Of a DNA stretch of 55,667 nucleotides, positions 8,332 to 16,260 are shown piece after piece (the first letter of the stretch is position 1; every line of letters begins with the position of its first letter). The position numbers and the translations under genes are program-made. Source of the DNA: Alphaproteobacteria bacterium (GTDB taxonomy: Bacteria > Pseudomonadota > Alphaproteobacteria > ATCC43930 > CGMCC-115725); NCBI GenBank assembly GCA_021325525.1, contig JAJPHB010000115.1:1-55667 (forward strand), written 5' to 3'. Below the pieces are notes generated by a model. It saw only the letters and a program-made list of their open reading frames with translations, did no database searches and was not told the DNA's origin.

Positions 8332-11300
8332 ATGGAACGGAGCCGCCTCGGCGCGGAGGTCGCGGGCTTCCTGCGCGATTGGTCCCTGCCGCGTCAGCTT
8401 GCCGGCGCGGATGCCCGCTCGACGGCGGCGGCGAGTACGCAATCGCGCAGGCTGCGCCCGCGCCTCGAAGAGGCCGACACCATCGGCACCAGCATTTGCC
8501 CTTACTGCGCCGTGGGCTGCGGGCAGCTCGTCTATGCCAAGGGCGGACGGCTCATCCATGTCGAAGGCGACCCGCGCAGCCCGATCAATGAAGGGACGCT
8601 CTGTCCCAAGGGCGCCGCGACCTTCGGCCTGCTGACGAGCCCGCTCCGCCTCAATCGCGTGCTCTATCGCGCCCCGCACTCCGACCATTGGGAAGAGCGC
8701 CCGCTCGACTGGGCCATGGACCGCATCGCCTATCTGACGAAGCGGACGCGCGAGGAGAGCTTCGTCGAGGCGCTGCCCAACGGCAAGCGCGTCAACCACA
8801 CCTTCGCCCTGGCCTCGCTCGGCGGCGCCACTCTCGACAATGAAGAGAACTACCTCATCAAGAAGCTCTTCTGCGGCGGGCTCGGCATGGTGTGGATCGA
8901 GAACCAGGCGCGCGTCTGCCACAGCGCCTCGGTACCGAGCCTCGGCGCCACTTATGGCCGCGGCGCCGCGACGATGCCCGAATGGGATCTGGCGCGGGCC
9001 GACTGGATCCTCATCATGGGATCCAACATGGCGGAGAGCCATCCCATCGCCTTCCGCTTCGCCCTCAAAGCGAAGGAAGCGGGCGGGATCATCATGCATG
9101 CCGATCCGCGCTTCACGCGCACCTCGGCGCTCGCCGACATCCACGCGCCGATCAGGACGGGGACCGATATCGCCTTCCTCGGCGGCATCATCCGCTACAT
9201 CCTCGAACACGACCTTTGGTTCCGCGACTACGCGCTGCACTACACGAATATCGCGACCATCATCGAGGATTCGTTCCAGGACGCCGAGCAGCGCGACGGC
9301 TTCTTCTCGGGCTGGAACGCCGAGAAGCGCGCCTATGAATATGCGAGCTGGCAGTACAAGGGCGAGGCGGTGCCGTCCTCGCTCGCCGAGCATCACGCCT
9401 TCACCAGCGAATCCTTCAGCGAGAAGACGAAGCGGATGGAGAAGGGGCCGCCGCCGCGCGACCTCACGCTGCAGCATCCGCAATGCGTCTACCAGATCAT
9501 GCGCCGCCACTACGCGCGCTACACGCCGGAGATGGTGGAGCGGATCACCGGCTGTCCGCAGGCGACGTTCATCGAGATCGCCGAGACCATGGCGCGCAAT
9601 TCCGGGCCCGACAAGACCGGCGCCATCGCCTATGCCAATGGCTGGACGCATCACAGCACCGGCGTTCAGATGATCCGCGCCGCCGCCGTGATTCAGGCGC
9701 TGCTCGGCAATACCGGCCGCCCCGGCGGCGGCGTGCTGGCGCTGCGCGGCCACACGAGCATCCAGGGCAGCACCGACGTGCCGACGCTCTACAATATGCT
9801 GCCCACATATCTCCCGCAGCCGCATGCGAGCAAGCCGCACGAGACCCTAGACGCCTATTCGAAGGCGGAGACGACGCCGACCGGCTGGTGGCACAACTTC
9901 CCGAAATACGCCGTCAGCCTGCTGAAGGCGTGGTATGGCGAGCACGCCACCGCGTCGAACCAGTTCGGCTACGAATGGCTCCCGAAGATCGTCGGCGACC
10001 ATTCGCAGCTTCCGATGACGCTGGCGCTGCGCGACGGCTCGATCCGCGGCATGTTCATGCTCGGCCAGAATCCGGTGGTGGGCGGCAGCAACTCCGACCT
10101 CGTCGAGCGCGGCCTTGCCAAGCTCGAATGGCTGGTCGTCCGCGACATCGCCGAGACCGAGACGGCGAGCTTTTGGAAAAAGGGCCGGCTGGTCCGGCGC
10201 GGCGAGCTGCGCCCCGAGGACATCAAGACCGAGATCTTCCTGATGCCGGCCTCGCTCGCCTCGGAGAAGGCGGGCAGCTTCACGAACACCAACCGGCTCA
10301 TCCAATGGCATGACAAGGTGGTCGACGCGCCCGGCGACAGCCGGTCGGAATCCTGGTTCATCTTCCAGCTCGGCCGTCGCCTGAAGCAGCTTTATGCGGG
10401 CAGCGGCGAGGCCAAGGATGCAGGGCTCCAGGCCCTGACCTGGGACTATCCGATCGCTGATGAGCGCGGCGAGCCCGATACCGAGCGCGTGCTGATGGAG
10501 ATGAACGGCTACACCGTCGCCGACGGCGAGCAGGTCGCGAGCTTCCAGGCGCTGAAAGACGACGGCTCGACGGCCTGCGGCGCCTGGCTCTACAGCGGCA
10601 TCTTTCCGCAGGCGGGCGAGAACCGCGCCCGCTCGCGCAAGGCGGACGGACCCGGCGGGCCGGGAACGCATCTCGGCTGGGGTTTCGCCTGGCCGGCCAA
10701 CCGCCGCACCATGTACAACCGCGCTTCCGCCGACCCGGCGGGGCGCCCCTGGTCCGAGCGCAAGCGCCTCGTCTGGTGGGACGAGGGCGAACGCAAGTGG
10801 GTCGGGCACGATGCCGTCGATTTCGAGGAGAGAAAGCCGCCCGATTACGAGCCGCAATGGTCGAAGCATCCGACCGGCATGGAGGCGCTCGGCGGCGGCG
10901 ACCCCTTCATCATGATCGCCGATGGCAGGGCCTCGCTCTTCGTGCCATCAGGGCTGAAGGACGGGCCGCTGCCGACCCATTACGAGCCGGTCGAATCGCC
11001 GGTCAGGAATGCGCTCTACGGCCAGCAGGACAATCCCGTCGCCAAGAAGTGGGAGCGCTCGGACAATGCCTACCACGCGCCGGGCGATCCGCGCTTTCCC
11101 TATGCGCTGACGACCAACCGATTGACCGAGCATCATTCGGGCGGAACGCCGACGCGCTCCGTCCCGGTGACGGCTGAGCTGCAGCCCGAAGGCTTCGTCG
11201 AAGTGCCCTCGGAGCTCGCCGAAGAGCTCGGCATCGCCAATCTCGACTGGGTGGTGCTGTCGACGGCGCGCGGCGAGATCGAGACGAGAGCGCTCGTCAC

Positions 11301-11502
11301 CGAACGCCTGCACCCCTTCACGATCGACGGCCGGCGCATCTACCAGCTCGCCATGCCCTGGCATTTCGGCTGGTCGGGCTATGCGAGGGGCGACATCGCC
11401 AACGCGCTGACGAGCGTCGTGGGCGAGCCCAATACCAGCATCCACGAGAACAAGGCGCTGACCTGCAATCTGCGCAAAGGGCGCCTTGCCATGCCGGCCT
11501 AG
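8332..11502 (+). CDS. Formate dehydrogenase, molybdopterin catalytic subunit (FdnG/FdoG type, cysteine form)
   Basis: A 1056-residue Mo/W-bis-MGD oxidoreductase that converts formate to CO2 and passes electrons to the iron-sulfur subunit encoded next. An N-terminal [4Fe-4S] site is formed by C56, C59, C63 and C91. The active-site segment ENQARVCHSASVPSLGATYG carries Cys196 (codon TGC at 8917-8919) where many FDH-N enzymes have selenocysteine encoded by TGA. The C-terminal MGD-binding domain follows (~940-1056, LTTNRLTEHHSGG). There is no twin-arginine signal: the first 50 residues are Arg/Ala-rich without RRxFLK or a hydrophobic core, unusual for a family whose classic members face the periplasm. 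It is the first large gene of an operon with the iron-sulfur and NrfD-type subunits. Confidence 0.92.
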   Translation: MERSRLGAEVAGFLRDWSLPRQLAGADARSTAAASTQSRRLRPRLEEADTIGTSICPYCAVGCGQLVYAKGGRLIHVEGDPRSPINEGTLCPKGAATFGLLTSPLRLNRVLYRAPHSDHWEERPLDWAMDRIAYLTKRTREESFVEALPNGKRVNHTFALASLGGATLDNEENYLIKKLFCGGLGMVWIENQARVCHSASVPSLGATYGRGAATMPEWDLARADWILIMGSNMAESHPIAFRFALKAKEAGGIIMHADPRFTRTSALADIHAPIRTGTDIAFLGGIIRYILEHDLWFRDYALHYTNIATIIEDSFQDAEQRDGFFSGWNAEKRAYEYASWQYKGEAVPSSLAEHHAFTSESFSEKTKRMEKGPPPRDLTLQHPQCVYQIMRRHYARYTPEMVERITGCPQATFIEIAETMARNSGPDKTGAIAYANGWTHHSTGVQMIRAAAVIQALLGNTGRPGGGVLALRGHTSIQGSTDVPTLYNMLPTYLPQPHASKPHETLDAYSKAETTPTGWWHNFPKYAVSLLKAWYGEHATASNQFGYEWLPKIVGDHSQLPMTLALRDGSIRGMFMLGQNPVVGGSNSDLVERGLAKLEWLVVRDIAETETASFWKKGRLVRRGELRPEDIKTEIFLMPASLASEKAGSFTNTNRLIQWHDKVVDAPGDSRSESWFIFQLGRRLKQLYAGSGEAKDAGLQALTWDYPIADERGEPDTERVLMEMNGYTVADGEQVASFQALKDDGSTACGAWLYSGIFPQAGENRARSRKADGPGGPGTHLGWGFAWPANRRTMYNRASADPAGRPWSERKRLVWWDEGERKWVGHDAVDFEERKPPDYEPQWSKHPTGMEALGGGDPFIMIADGRASLFVPSGLKDGPLPTHYEPVESPVRNALYGQQDNPVAKKWERSDNAYHAPGDPRFPYALTTNRLTEHHSGGTPTRSVPVTAELQPEGFVEVPSELAEELGIANLDWVVLSTARGEIETRALVTERLHPFTIDGRRIYQLAMPWHFGWSGYARGDIANALTSVVGEPNTSIHENKALTCNLRKGRLAMPA

Positions 11503-11531
11503 GGCCGCGCGGGTCGGAGAGAGGAGAAGCT

Positions 11532-12428
11532 GTGACCGTTCATCCGCGCGCGCTGGAGCACGAGAACTCCTTTCTGCCCGGCGTCATCCCCGACGAATCG
11601 GAGCTGACCGCCGGGGTCCGGATCGAGGCTGGAAAGCGCTACGGCTTCTTCACCGACACGACGCTCTGCATCGGCTGCAAGGCCTGCGAGGTCGCGTGCA
11701 AGGAGTGGAACGCGCTGCCGGCGGACAATCTCGGCCTCACCGGCCGCAGCTACGACAATACGAGCGCGCTCTCGGCCGACACCTGGCGCCATGTCGCCTT
11801 CATCGAGAAGATCAGGACGAATGGCGGGCCGGATACCCGCCTCCAGCCCTTCCAGAGCAACTGGCTCATGATGAGCGATGTCTGCAAGCATTGCGACAAT
11901 GCGCCCTGCCAGGAAGCGTGCCCGACGGGCGCGCTCTTCCGCACCGAATTCGATACGGTGGTGGTGCAGCAGGACATCTGCAACGGCTGCGGCTATTGCG
12001 TGCCGTCCTGCCCGTTCGGCGTCATCGATCTCAGCACCGTCGACGGCAAGGCGCATAAATGCACGCTCTGCTATGATCGGCTCAAAGGCGGTCTGGAGCC
12101 CGCCTGCGCCAAATCCTGCCCAACCGATTCGATCCAGTTCGGAGAGCTGACCGAGCTGCATGCGCGGGCCGAGCGGCGGATTGCCGCGCTGCATGAGCAG
12201 GGAGCGACCAAGGCCTATCTCTATGGCGCTCCCGGCTCCCCGGGTGCCACTGGCGATCTGCGGCATCTCCATGCCTTCTTCCTGCTGACCGACCGGCCGG
12301 AGGTCTACAATCTGCCGGCCGCGCCTTCGCGCGGCGCGAGGCGCATCGGGCCGAGTCTCGGATCGGGCCTCGCGACGATCGCCGGCCTCACCTTGGCCGC
12401 CATCGCGCTGCTGGCGCCGCGGCGCTGA
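11532..12428 (+). CDS. Formate dehydrogenase iron-sulfur subunit (four [4Fe-4S] clusters)
   Basis: A 298-residue electron-transfer subunit of the FdnH/FdoH type. All sixteen cluster-binding cysteines are visible: 46/49/52/56, 118/121/126/130, 150/153/156/160 and 177/180/192/196. A single hydrophobic helix close to the C-terminus (~272-294, SGLATIAGLTLAAIALLA) anchors it in the membrane, as in FdnH. It starts with GTG at 11532 after GAGAGGAGAAGCT. It lies 29 nt after the catalytic gene and 12 nt before the membrane subunit. It should carry electrons from the molybdenum subunit to the NrfD-like quinone-reacting subunit. Confidence 0.93.
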   Translation: MTVHPRALEHENSFLPGVIPDESELTAGVRIEAGKRYGFFTDTTLCIGCKACEVACKEWNALPADNLGLTGRSYDNTSALSADTWRHVAFIEKIRTNGGPDTRLQPFQSNWLMMSDVCKHCDNAPCQEACPTGALFRTEFDTVVVQQDICNGCGYCVPSCPFGVIDLSTVDGKAHKCTLCYDRLKGGLEPACAKSCPTDSIQFGELTELHARAERRIAALHEQGATKAYLYGAPGSPGATGDLRHLHAFFLLTDRPEVYNLPAAPSRGARRIGPSLGSGLATIAGLTLAAIALLAPRR

Positions 12429-12440
12429 AGGGAGGGAGCG

Positions 12441-13499
12441 ATGGCGAGCGATGCGACCATCACGGTGACGGCGCGGCGAGGTCGGGCGGGCGAGGGGGCG
12501 CTCGACGCTGCGCCGCGGTTGCTGCCGGCGCGCGCGCGAGAAGCTGTGCCGGAGGCGGGCCGGCCGCCTCTCTTCCGGCGCTACGCCGGCGAGACTTACT
12601 ATGGCTTGCCGGCGCTGAAGCCCAGCCCCTATGGATGGCTCGTCGGTCTCTATATCTTCACGGGCGGGCTCGCCGGCGCGGCGCAGATCATCGCGACGGT
12701 GGCGGATCTGCTGGGTCCCCCGGCCGCCGCCGGGCTGGTGCGGCGCGGCCGTCTCGTCGCCCTCGCGGGCGCCGTCATCGGCGGCCCGCTCCTCATCATC
12801 GACCTGCATCGGCCGGGGCGCTTCCTCAACATGCTCCGGATCTTCCGCAAGACCTCGCCGATGTCGATCGGGACTTACATCTTGATGAGCTTCGGCGCCT
12901 TCAGCGCCCTGGCGGCGCTCGGCAGCCTGCCGGGGCTGCGGGTCGTGGGACGCATCGCGGGCGTTCCGGCGGCGCTCGCCGGCGCCGGCATGACGAGCTA
13001 TACGGCGGCGCTCCTCGCGGCGACGAGCACGCCCCTCTGGGCGGCGCAGCCGCGGCTCCTCGGCGCGCGCTTTGCGAGTTCGGCGATGGCGACGGGCGCG
13101 GCGGCGCTCTCGCTCGGCCAGCGCCTGTCCGGAGAGGCGGAGACCTGCTCCGCGCTCGACAGCATCGCCATGACGGCGAGCGGCGCCGAGCTGGCTCTCT
13201 CCCTCGCTGGAGAGGGGCGGCTGCCGCCGCAAAGCTCGGTCGCCAGTCTCGGCATCGCGGCGCTGTGCGAGGCGGCGCCGCTCGTTCTTTATGGACTGAG
13301 CCGCGGGCCGGGAGCTTCCGCCCGCCGCCTGTCGCTTCTGGCCTCCGTCGCGGTCCTCGCCGGCGGCTTGCTGATGCGCGTCGCTATTCTCAAGGCGGGC
13401 AACGCCTCGGCGAAGCGGCCGACCGACTATTTCCGGATGACGCAGCCTCGCGGGGTCCGCGGCGGCGCATCCGCGAGGCGGCAAGCATGGGCGAGCTGA
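12441..13499 (+). CDS. NrfD/PsrC-type membrane subunit of the formate dehydrogenase
   Basis: A 352-residue polytopic membrane protein of the NrfD/polysulfide reductase family, which exchanges electrons with quinone without haem. The motif YYGLPALKPSPYGWLVGLYI, the first helix, and HRPGRFLNMLRIFRKTSPMS are typical of the family; eight or so hydrophobic segments follow. Replacement of the cytochrome b subunit FdnI by an NrfD protein is known in other formate dehydrogenases. It starts at ATG 12441 after GAAGGGAGGGAGCG. Its TGA stop (13497-13499) overlaps the start of the next small ORF. Confidence 0.88.
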   Translation: MASDATITVTARRGRAGEGALDAAPRLLPARAREAVPEAGRPPLFRRYAGETYYGLPALKPSPYGWLVGLYIFTGGLAGAAQIIATVADLLGPPAAAGLVRRGRLVALAGAVIGGPLLIIDLHRPGRFLNMLRIFRKTSPMSIGTYILMSFGAFSALAALGSLPGLRVVGRIAGVPAALAGAGMTSYTAALLAATSTPLWAAQPRLLGARFASSAMATGAAALSLGQRLSGEAETCSALDSIAMTASGAELALSLAGEGRLPPQSSVASLGIAALCEAAPLVLYGLSRGPGASARRLSLLASVAVLAGGLLMRVAILKAGNASAKRPTDYFRMTQPRGVRGGASARRQAWAS

Positions 13500-13801
13500 T
13501 GGCGCCGCTGCGCCGGCGCGGCGATGCCGCCTTGGCGGCGCTCGAAGCCTGCCTCGATGAGCGGACGGAGAAGCTGAGCGAAGCCGTCGCGGAGGCGGTT
13601 CGCCGCCTCGTCGCGCTGCGCGATGATTTGATCGAACGCCGGCGCGCCGGCGACGGCGCGGCCGAAGTCAAGGATTGGCTCGCGCGCACGAATGCGATCC
13701 TCAGCTCGGTCGTCGGGGCGGAGTTTCCGATCAAGGGCCTGCACCGCGAGCGGATCGAGCAGGCGGCGGGCGCGCTGAAGGCGATGCTGGCCGCGGCGTA
13801 G
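13487..13801 (+). CDS. Small helical protein ending the formate dehydrogenase operon
   Basis: A 104-residue, mostly helical soluble protein with a charged coiled-coil-like middle (ACLDERTEKLSEAVAEAV, RLVALRDDLIERRR). It overlaps the NrfD gene by 13 nt; an alternative ATG at 13499 overlaps the NrfD stop as TGATG and would give a 100-residue product. Tight coupling suggests a partner or assembly factor of the enzyme. No known FDH accessory family (FdhD, FdhE) matches by eye, so the role is open. Confidence 0.65.
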   Translation: MGELMAPLRRRGDAALAALEACLDERTEKLSEAVAEAVRRLVALRDDLIERRRAGDGAAEVKDWLARTNAILSSVVGAEFPIKGLHRERIEQAAGALKAMLAAA

Positions 13802-13819
13802 CAAGCGAAGCGGAGCCCG

Positions 13820-14152
13820 CTATTTGTGCTCGGCACCCTCGGGCGGAGGCCCCACGGGCACGAGGACGACCGGGGAAGCATAGGCCGGGTAGTATGCGGC
13901 CGGTGGGGGCGGCGGGGCTGCAAGGGGGCGGCGCGCAAGGCGCCAGCTTCCATCCGTCTGGCGGCAGGTCGTGCCATAGGCTTGCTGCGGGCGGCCGCCG
14001 ATCATGACCGTCTGCTCGAACTCGCGGCACTCGGGCTGCGCCGGCGGCGGCGCATTCGCGACGACGGGACGCGCGGCCGGGACGACGACGCATCCGGCAC
14101 AGGCGAGCATCATGGCGCCGCCGAGAGCCGTCCGAAGATGACGCCGATTCAT
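13820..14152 (-). CDS. Small surface-antigen-like lipoprotein
   Basis: A 110-residue exported protein. The N-terminus MNRRHLRTALGGAMMLACAG followed by Cys21 looks like a lipoprotein signal. The core ECREFEQTVMIGGRPQQAYG followed by TTCRQTDGSWRL matches the short domain seen in RT0821/Lpp0805-type outer-membrane surface proteins, where a Cys pair brackets a GG...QAYGTxCRxxDGSW motif. The C-terminus is a Pro/Tyr-rich, probably disordered tail. Start 14152 follows GAGGGAGAGCGC. Likely anchored to the outer membrane; function unknown. Confidence 0.75.
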   Translation of the reverse strand: MNRRHLRTALGGAMMLACAGCVVVPAARPVVANAPPPAQPECREFEQTVMIGGRPQQAYGTTCRQTDGSWRLARRPLAAPPPPPAAYYPAYASPVVLVPVGPPPEGAEHK

Positions 14153-14287
14153 GCGCTCTCCCTCTTTTCTGCCGGCGCCGCTATTGGCGGCTCCGCGCTA
14201 TTCTATTCGGCGCCCGCTCCCGCCATCCCCGCTCGCCGTTGTGGTGGCGCCCTGCCGAACACACATAAAGGGTCGGGAAGCACTGCC

Positions 14288-14608
14288 ATGGGATATCGCG
14301 ACATGAACGACGACTGGCGAGTCGAGCGGCCACGCCTCGAGCCGGAGATCATTCCGCCCGACCCGGCGCACCGGCGTCGCGGCGGCGGTCAGCGAATCTT
14401 CATCGCCATGCGCCCTGGCCGCCGCGCCCCGCTGGCGACATCAGGCTTCTTGGCGGCCATACTCGCCGCTTTCGCCGTCGGCGCGCTTTCGGTGACGACG
14501 CTCGCGCTCTTCTTCGGCGCCTTCGTCATCCTCGTGCCGCTGATCGGCCTCGTCGCCGCCGGGTTCATGCTTTCGGGGCTGATCGATCGCCTGCGCCGCG
14601 GCGCATAG
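14288..14608 (+). CDS. Small hypothetical membrane protein
   Basis: A 106-residue protein with a basic/acidic hydrophilic N-terminus (MGYRDMNDDWRVERPRLEPE) and two adjacent hydrophobic segments (~50-72 and ~75-97) ending in a basic tail. The start ATG 14288 follows GGGAAGCACTGCC. It is flanked by divergent and convergent small genes and appears monocistronic. No family recognised. Confidence 0.6.
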   Translation: MGYRDMNDDWRVERPRLEPEIIPPDPAHRRRGGGQRIFIAMRPGRRAPLATSGFLAAILAAFAVGALSVTTLALFFGAFVILVPLIGLVAAGFMLSGLIDRLRRGA

Positions 14609-14635
14609 TCTTGTTGGGGCGGGCCACCCTCGTTC

Positions 14636-14998
14636 TCACGGTGCGGCCGAGGACCGTTGCCGCACGCAGTCGATCAAATCGGGCAATTCGGTGCCGCAGA
14701 CGAGCCCGTTGCTGAAGGCGTATTCGCTGGGACCCAGGCGACGGATGCCGATGCCGTTGCTGAACTGCAGCCAGCCGGAGCTGCCCCACCAGGCTTTCAG
14801 CCCGTTGCTGAAGGCCGGGAACGCATCGCCCTCGCGATGGACGGTGACCCCGTTCGAGAAGTGAATCTCGCGCCGTGAGATCTGTTCGGCATCGAGGCCG
14901 TTCGAGCAGCGGGCGACGGCCGCTTCATCGAGATGGCAGGTGACGGGCGACGCGCCGCCGAGCAGCGCGGCGTAGACGGCGATTTCGAGGATGGTCAT
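14636..14998 (-). CDS. Small exported protein with five SNG repeats
   Basis: A 120-residue protein with a short hydrophobic N-terminus (MTILEIAVYAALLGGAS) that may be a signal peptide. The mature part contains five copies of (F/C)SNG(L/V/I): RCSNGL, HFSNGV, AFSNGL, QFSNGI and AFSNGL, spaced about 15-20 residues apart and each followed by a short beta-like stretch. Three Cys residues (C21, C31, C101) could form disulphides. The repeats are visible in DNA as recurring CCGTTGCTGAA or CCGTTCGAGAA blocks. The regular spacing suggests a small repeat fold. Function is unknown. Confidence 0.65.
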   Translation of the reverse strand: MTILEIAVYAALLGGASPVTCHLDEAAVARCSNGLDAEQISRREIHFSNGVTVHREGDAFPAFSNGLKAWWGSSGWLQFSNGIGIRRLGPSEYAFSNGLVCGTELPDLIDCVRQRSSAAP

Positions 14999-15133
14999 CG
15001 GCGCGGCTTCCGTTGACCTTCACCTTAGGCTTCGAGGCTTAGCGAAGCCTTAAGCGCGCCGCCGAACGCCGGTTCCGAAGACGGGCTTTCGCTCCCGCCC
15101 CTGCGCGCGGGGAGAAGAGCGCGGGCCTCGACG

Positions 15134-15164
15134 GGGCGAGGCGGGTCGGCGCCCCGCCTCGCCC
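15134..15164 (-). terminator. Strong stem-loop after the HU-like gene
   Basis: A perfect 12-bp GC stem (GGGCGAGGCGGG at 15134-15145 with CCCGCCTCGCCC at 15153-15164, 7-nt loop) begins 13 nt past the HU-like stop codon on the minus strand. There is no U-run on that side, so it is either an intrinsic terminator of the U-less type common in GC-rich genomes or an mRNA 3'-end stabiliser. Confidence 0.55.
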
Positions 15165-15176
15165 GCCCTCTTTAGT

Positions 15177-15446
15177 CTAGAGTCCGCCTTTCAGCGTCGC
15201 CCCCGCCTTGAAGCGGACGCTCTTGCTTGCCTTGATCTTGATCGCTTCGCCGGTTCGCGGGTTGCGGCCGGTGCGGGCGCCGCGCTTGCTCACGGAAAAC
15301 GTGCCGAAGCCGGGCAGCGAGAATCTTTGGTTCTTCTTCAGCTCTCTCTGGATCGTCTCGATGATGCGATCGACTGCTGCACCCGCGTCGCGCATCGAGA
15401 GTCCGTTTTTCTTCGCCAGCACGTCAACCAGCGTCTTCTTGCTCAT
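15177..15446 (-). CDS. HU/IHF-family DNA-binding protein
   Basis: An 89-residue nucleoid protein that bends DNA as a dimer. Helical N-terminal half (MSKKTLVDVLAKKNGLS, then the RIIETIQRELKK helix), then the beta-arm body with the diagnostic LPGFGTFSVSKRGARTGRNP and TGEAIKIKASKSVRFKAG segments. The conserved RNP tip proline inserts between base pairs. Start 15446 gives the normal length; an in-frame extension back to 15524 is not family-like. The protein is one of several HU-like paralogues usually present in Rhizobiales. Monocistronic. Confidence 0.92.
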   Translation of the reverse strand: MSKKTLVDVLAKKNGLSMRDAGAAVDRIIETIQRELKKNQRFSLPGFGTFSVSKRGARTGRNPRTGEAIKIKASKSVRFKAGATLKGGL

Positions 15447-15575
15447 CGTCCCAGCCCCTGTCGTTTGGCCGGCGGCCTTCCGCCGTTCAAGATGGCTGAT
15501 ACTCTCTCGCACATCGCGGCGCAACTGCCGATCGCGCGGGCGCTCAGGAAAATCAATCTGCCCGTCCCGGCCGGA

Positions 15576-16154
15576 TCAGAGCGGCCGGCCGTTATAGGCA
15601 ATGGGCACGATGCCGACGAGAAAGCGCATGACCTCGCCCGTGGCGTCGGCGAGCGGCAGGACGAGCCGGTGCCAGGCCGCCGTATGCAGCGTCGCCGGCG
15701 GGCCGTGCGCGCTGAAGACCGGCAGCCGCCGCCGCAAGGCGGCGCGGTAGAGCGCGAGGGTGAATTCGATGATGTAAGCGCTTGCCGGGTGCTCGGAGAC
15801 GAGGCGTCCCGTCACGTCGAAGCCGGAGATCGCGGCGACGCGGCTCCCATATAGGCGATAGCGGAAATCCTCGCCGCCGCGAACAAGGTCGACGAGCATC
15901 ACATAGCCGAGGGCCGGCTTCATCTCGAGCGGGTCGATCTCCCAAGCGATCGGCATCGGACGCGCGGCAGCGAGGATCGACCAGTAATCGTGCAGAAAGC
16001 GAAGCTGCGGCGCGAAGAGCTGCTCGGGGTCGGGCTGCCAGATGATCTCGGGGCCGCGCGCCCCTTTGTCGCCGAAGACGCGCCGCAGATCGGCGAGGTC
16101 ATGGGCGGCGATCCGTGTCGCCCATTTCTCGACGATCTGCCAGTCGATCTCCAT
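15576..16154 (-). CDS. PAS_5-type PAS domain protein
   Basis: A 192-residue soluble protein of the PAS_5 group, typical of Alphaproteobacteria. The diagnostic block is WEIDPLEMKPALGYVMLVDL followed by FRYRLYGSRVAAISGFDVTG, which forms the PAS sheet. There is no output domain, so it would act through a partner or as a stand-alone ligand sensor. Start 16154 follows GGAGGTTCG. A second PAS_5 protein is encoded at 47735-48418. Confidence 0.8.
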   Translation of the reverse strand: MEIDWQIVEKWATRIAAHDLADLRRVFGDKGARGPEIIWQPDPEQLFAPQLRFLHDYWSILAAARPMPIAWEIDPLEMKPALGYVMLVDLVRGGEDFRYRLYGSRVAAISGFDVTGRLVSEHPASAYIIEFTLALYRAALRRRLPVFSAHGPPATLHTAAWHRLVLPLADATGEVMRFLVGIVPIAYNGRPL

Positions 16155-16260
16155 CGAACCTCCGGGTTTCCCTTCATCGCGCAGTATGAGCGTCCAGGCT
16201 TAACGATGCTTGAACGCGGCGATGATGGGGGCGCGCGCCGCGCGCCGGCGCAGCGGCGCG

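Noticed and set aside
8917-8919. Selenocysteine in the formate dehydrogenase
   Set aside because: The codon is TGC, not TGA. No SECIS-like structure is needed and the frame is uninterrupted.
7117-9840. A 907-codon minus-strand frame across the formate dehydrogenase start
   Set aside because: Only its last ~107 codons (7117-7440) look like a protein. The rest is antisense to the catalytic subunit gene and lacks domain structure.
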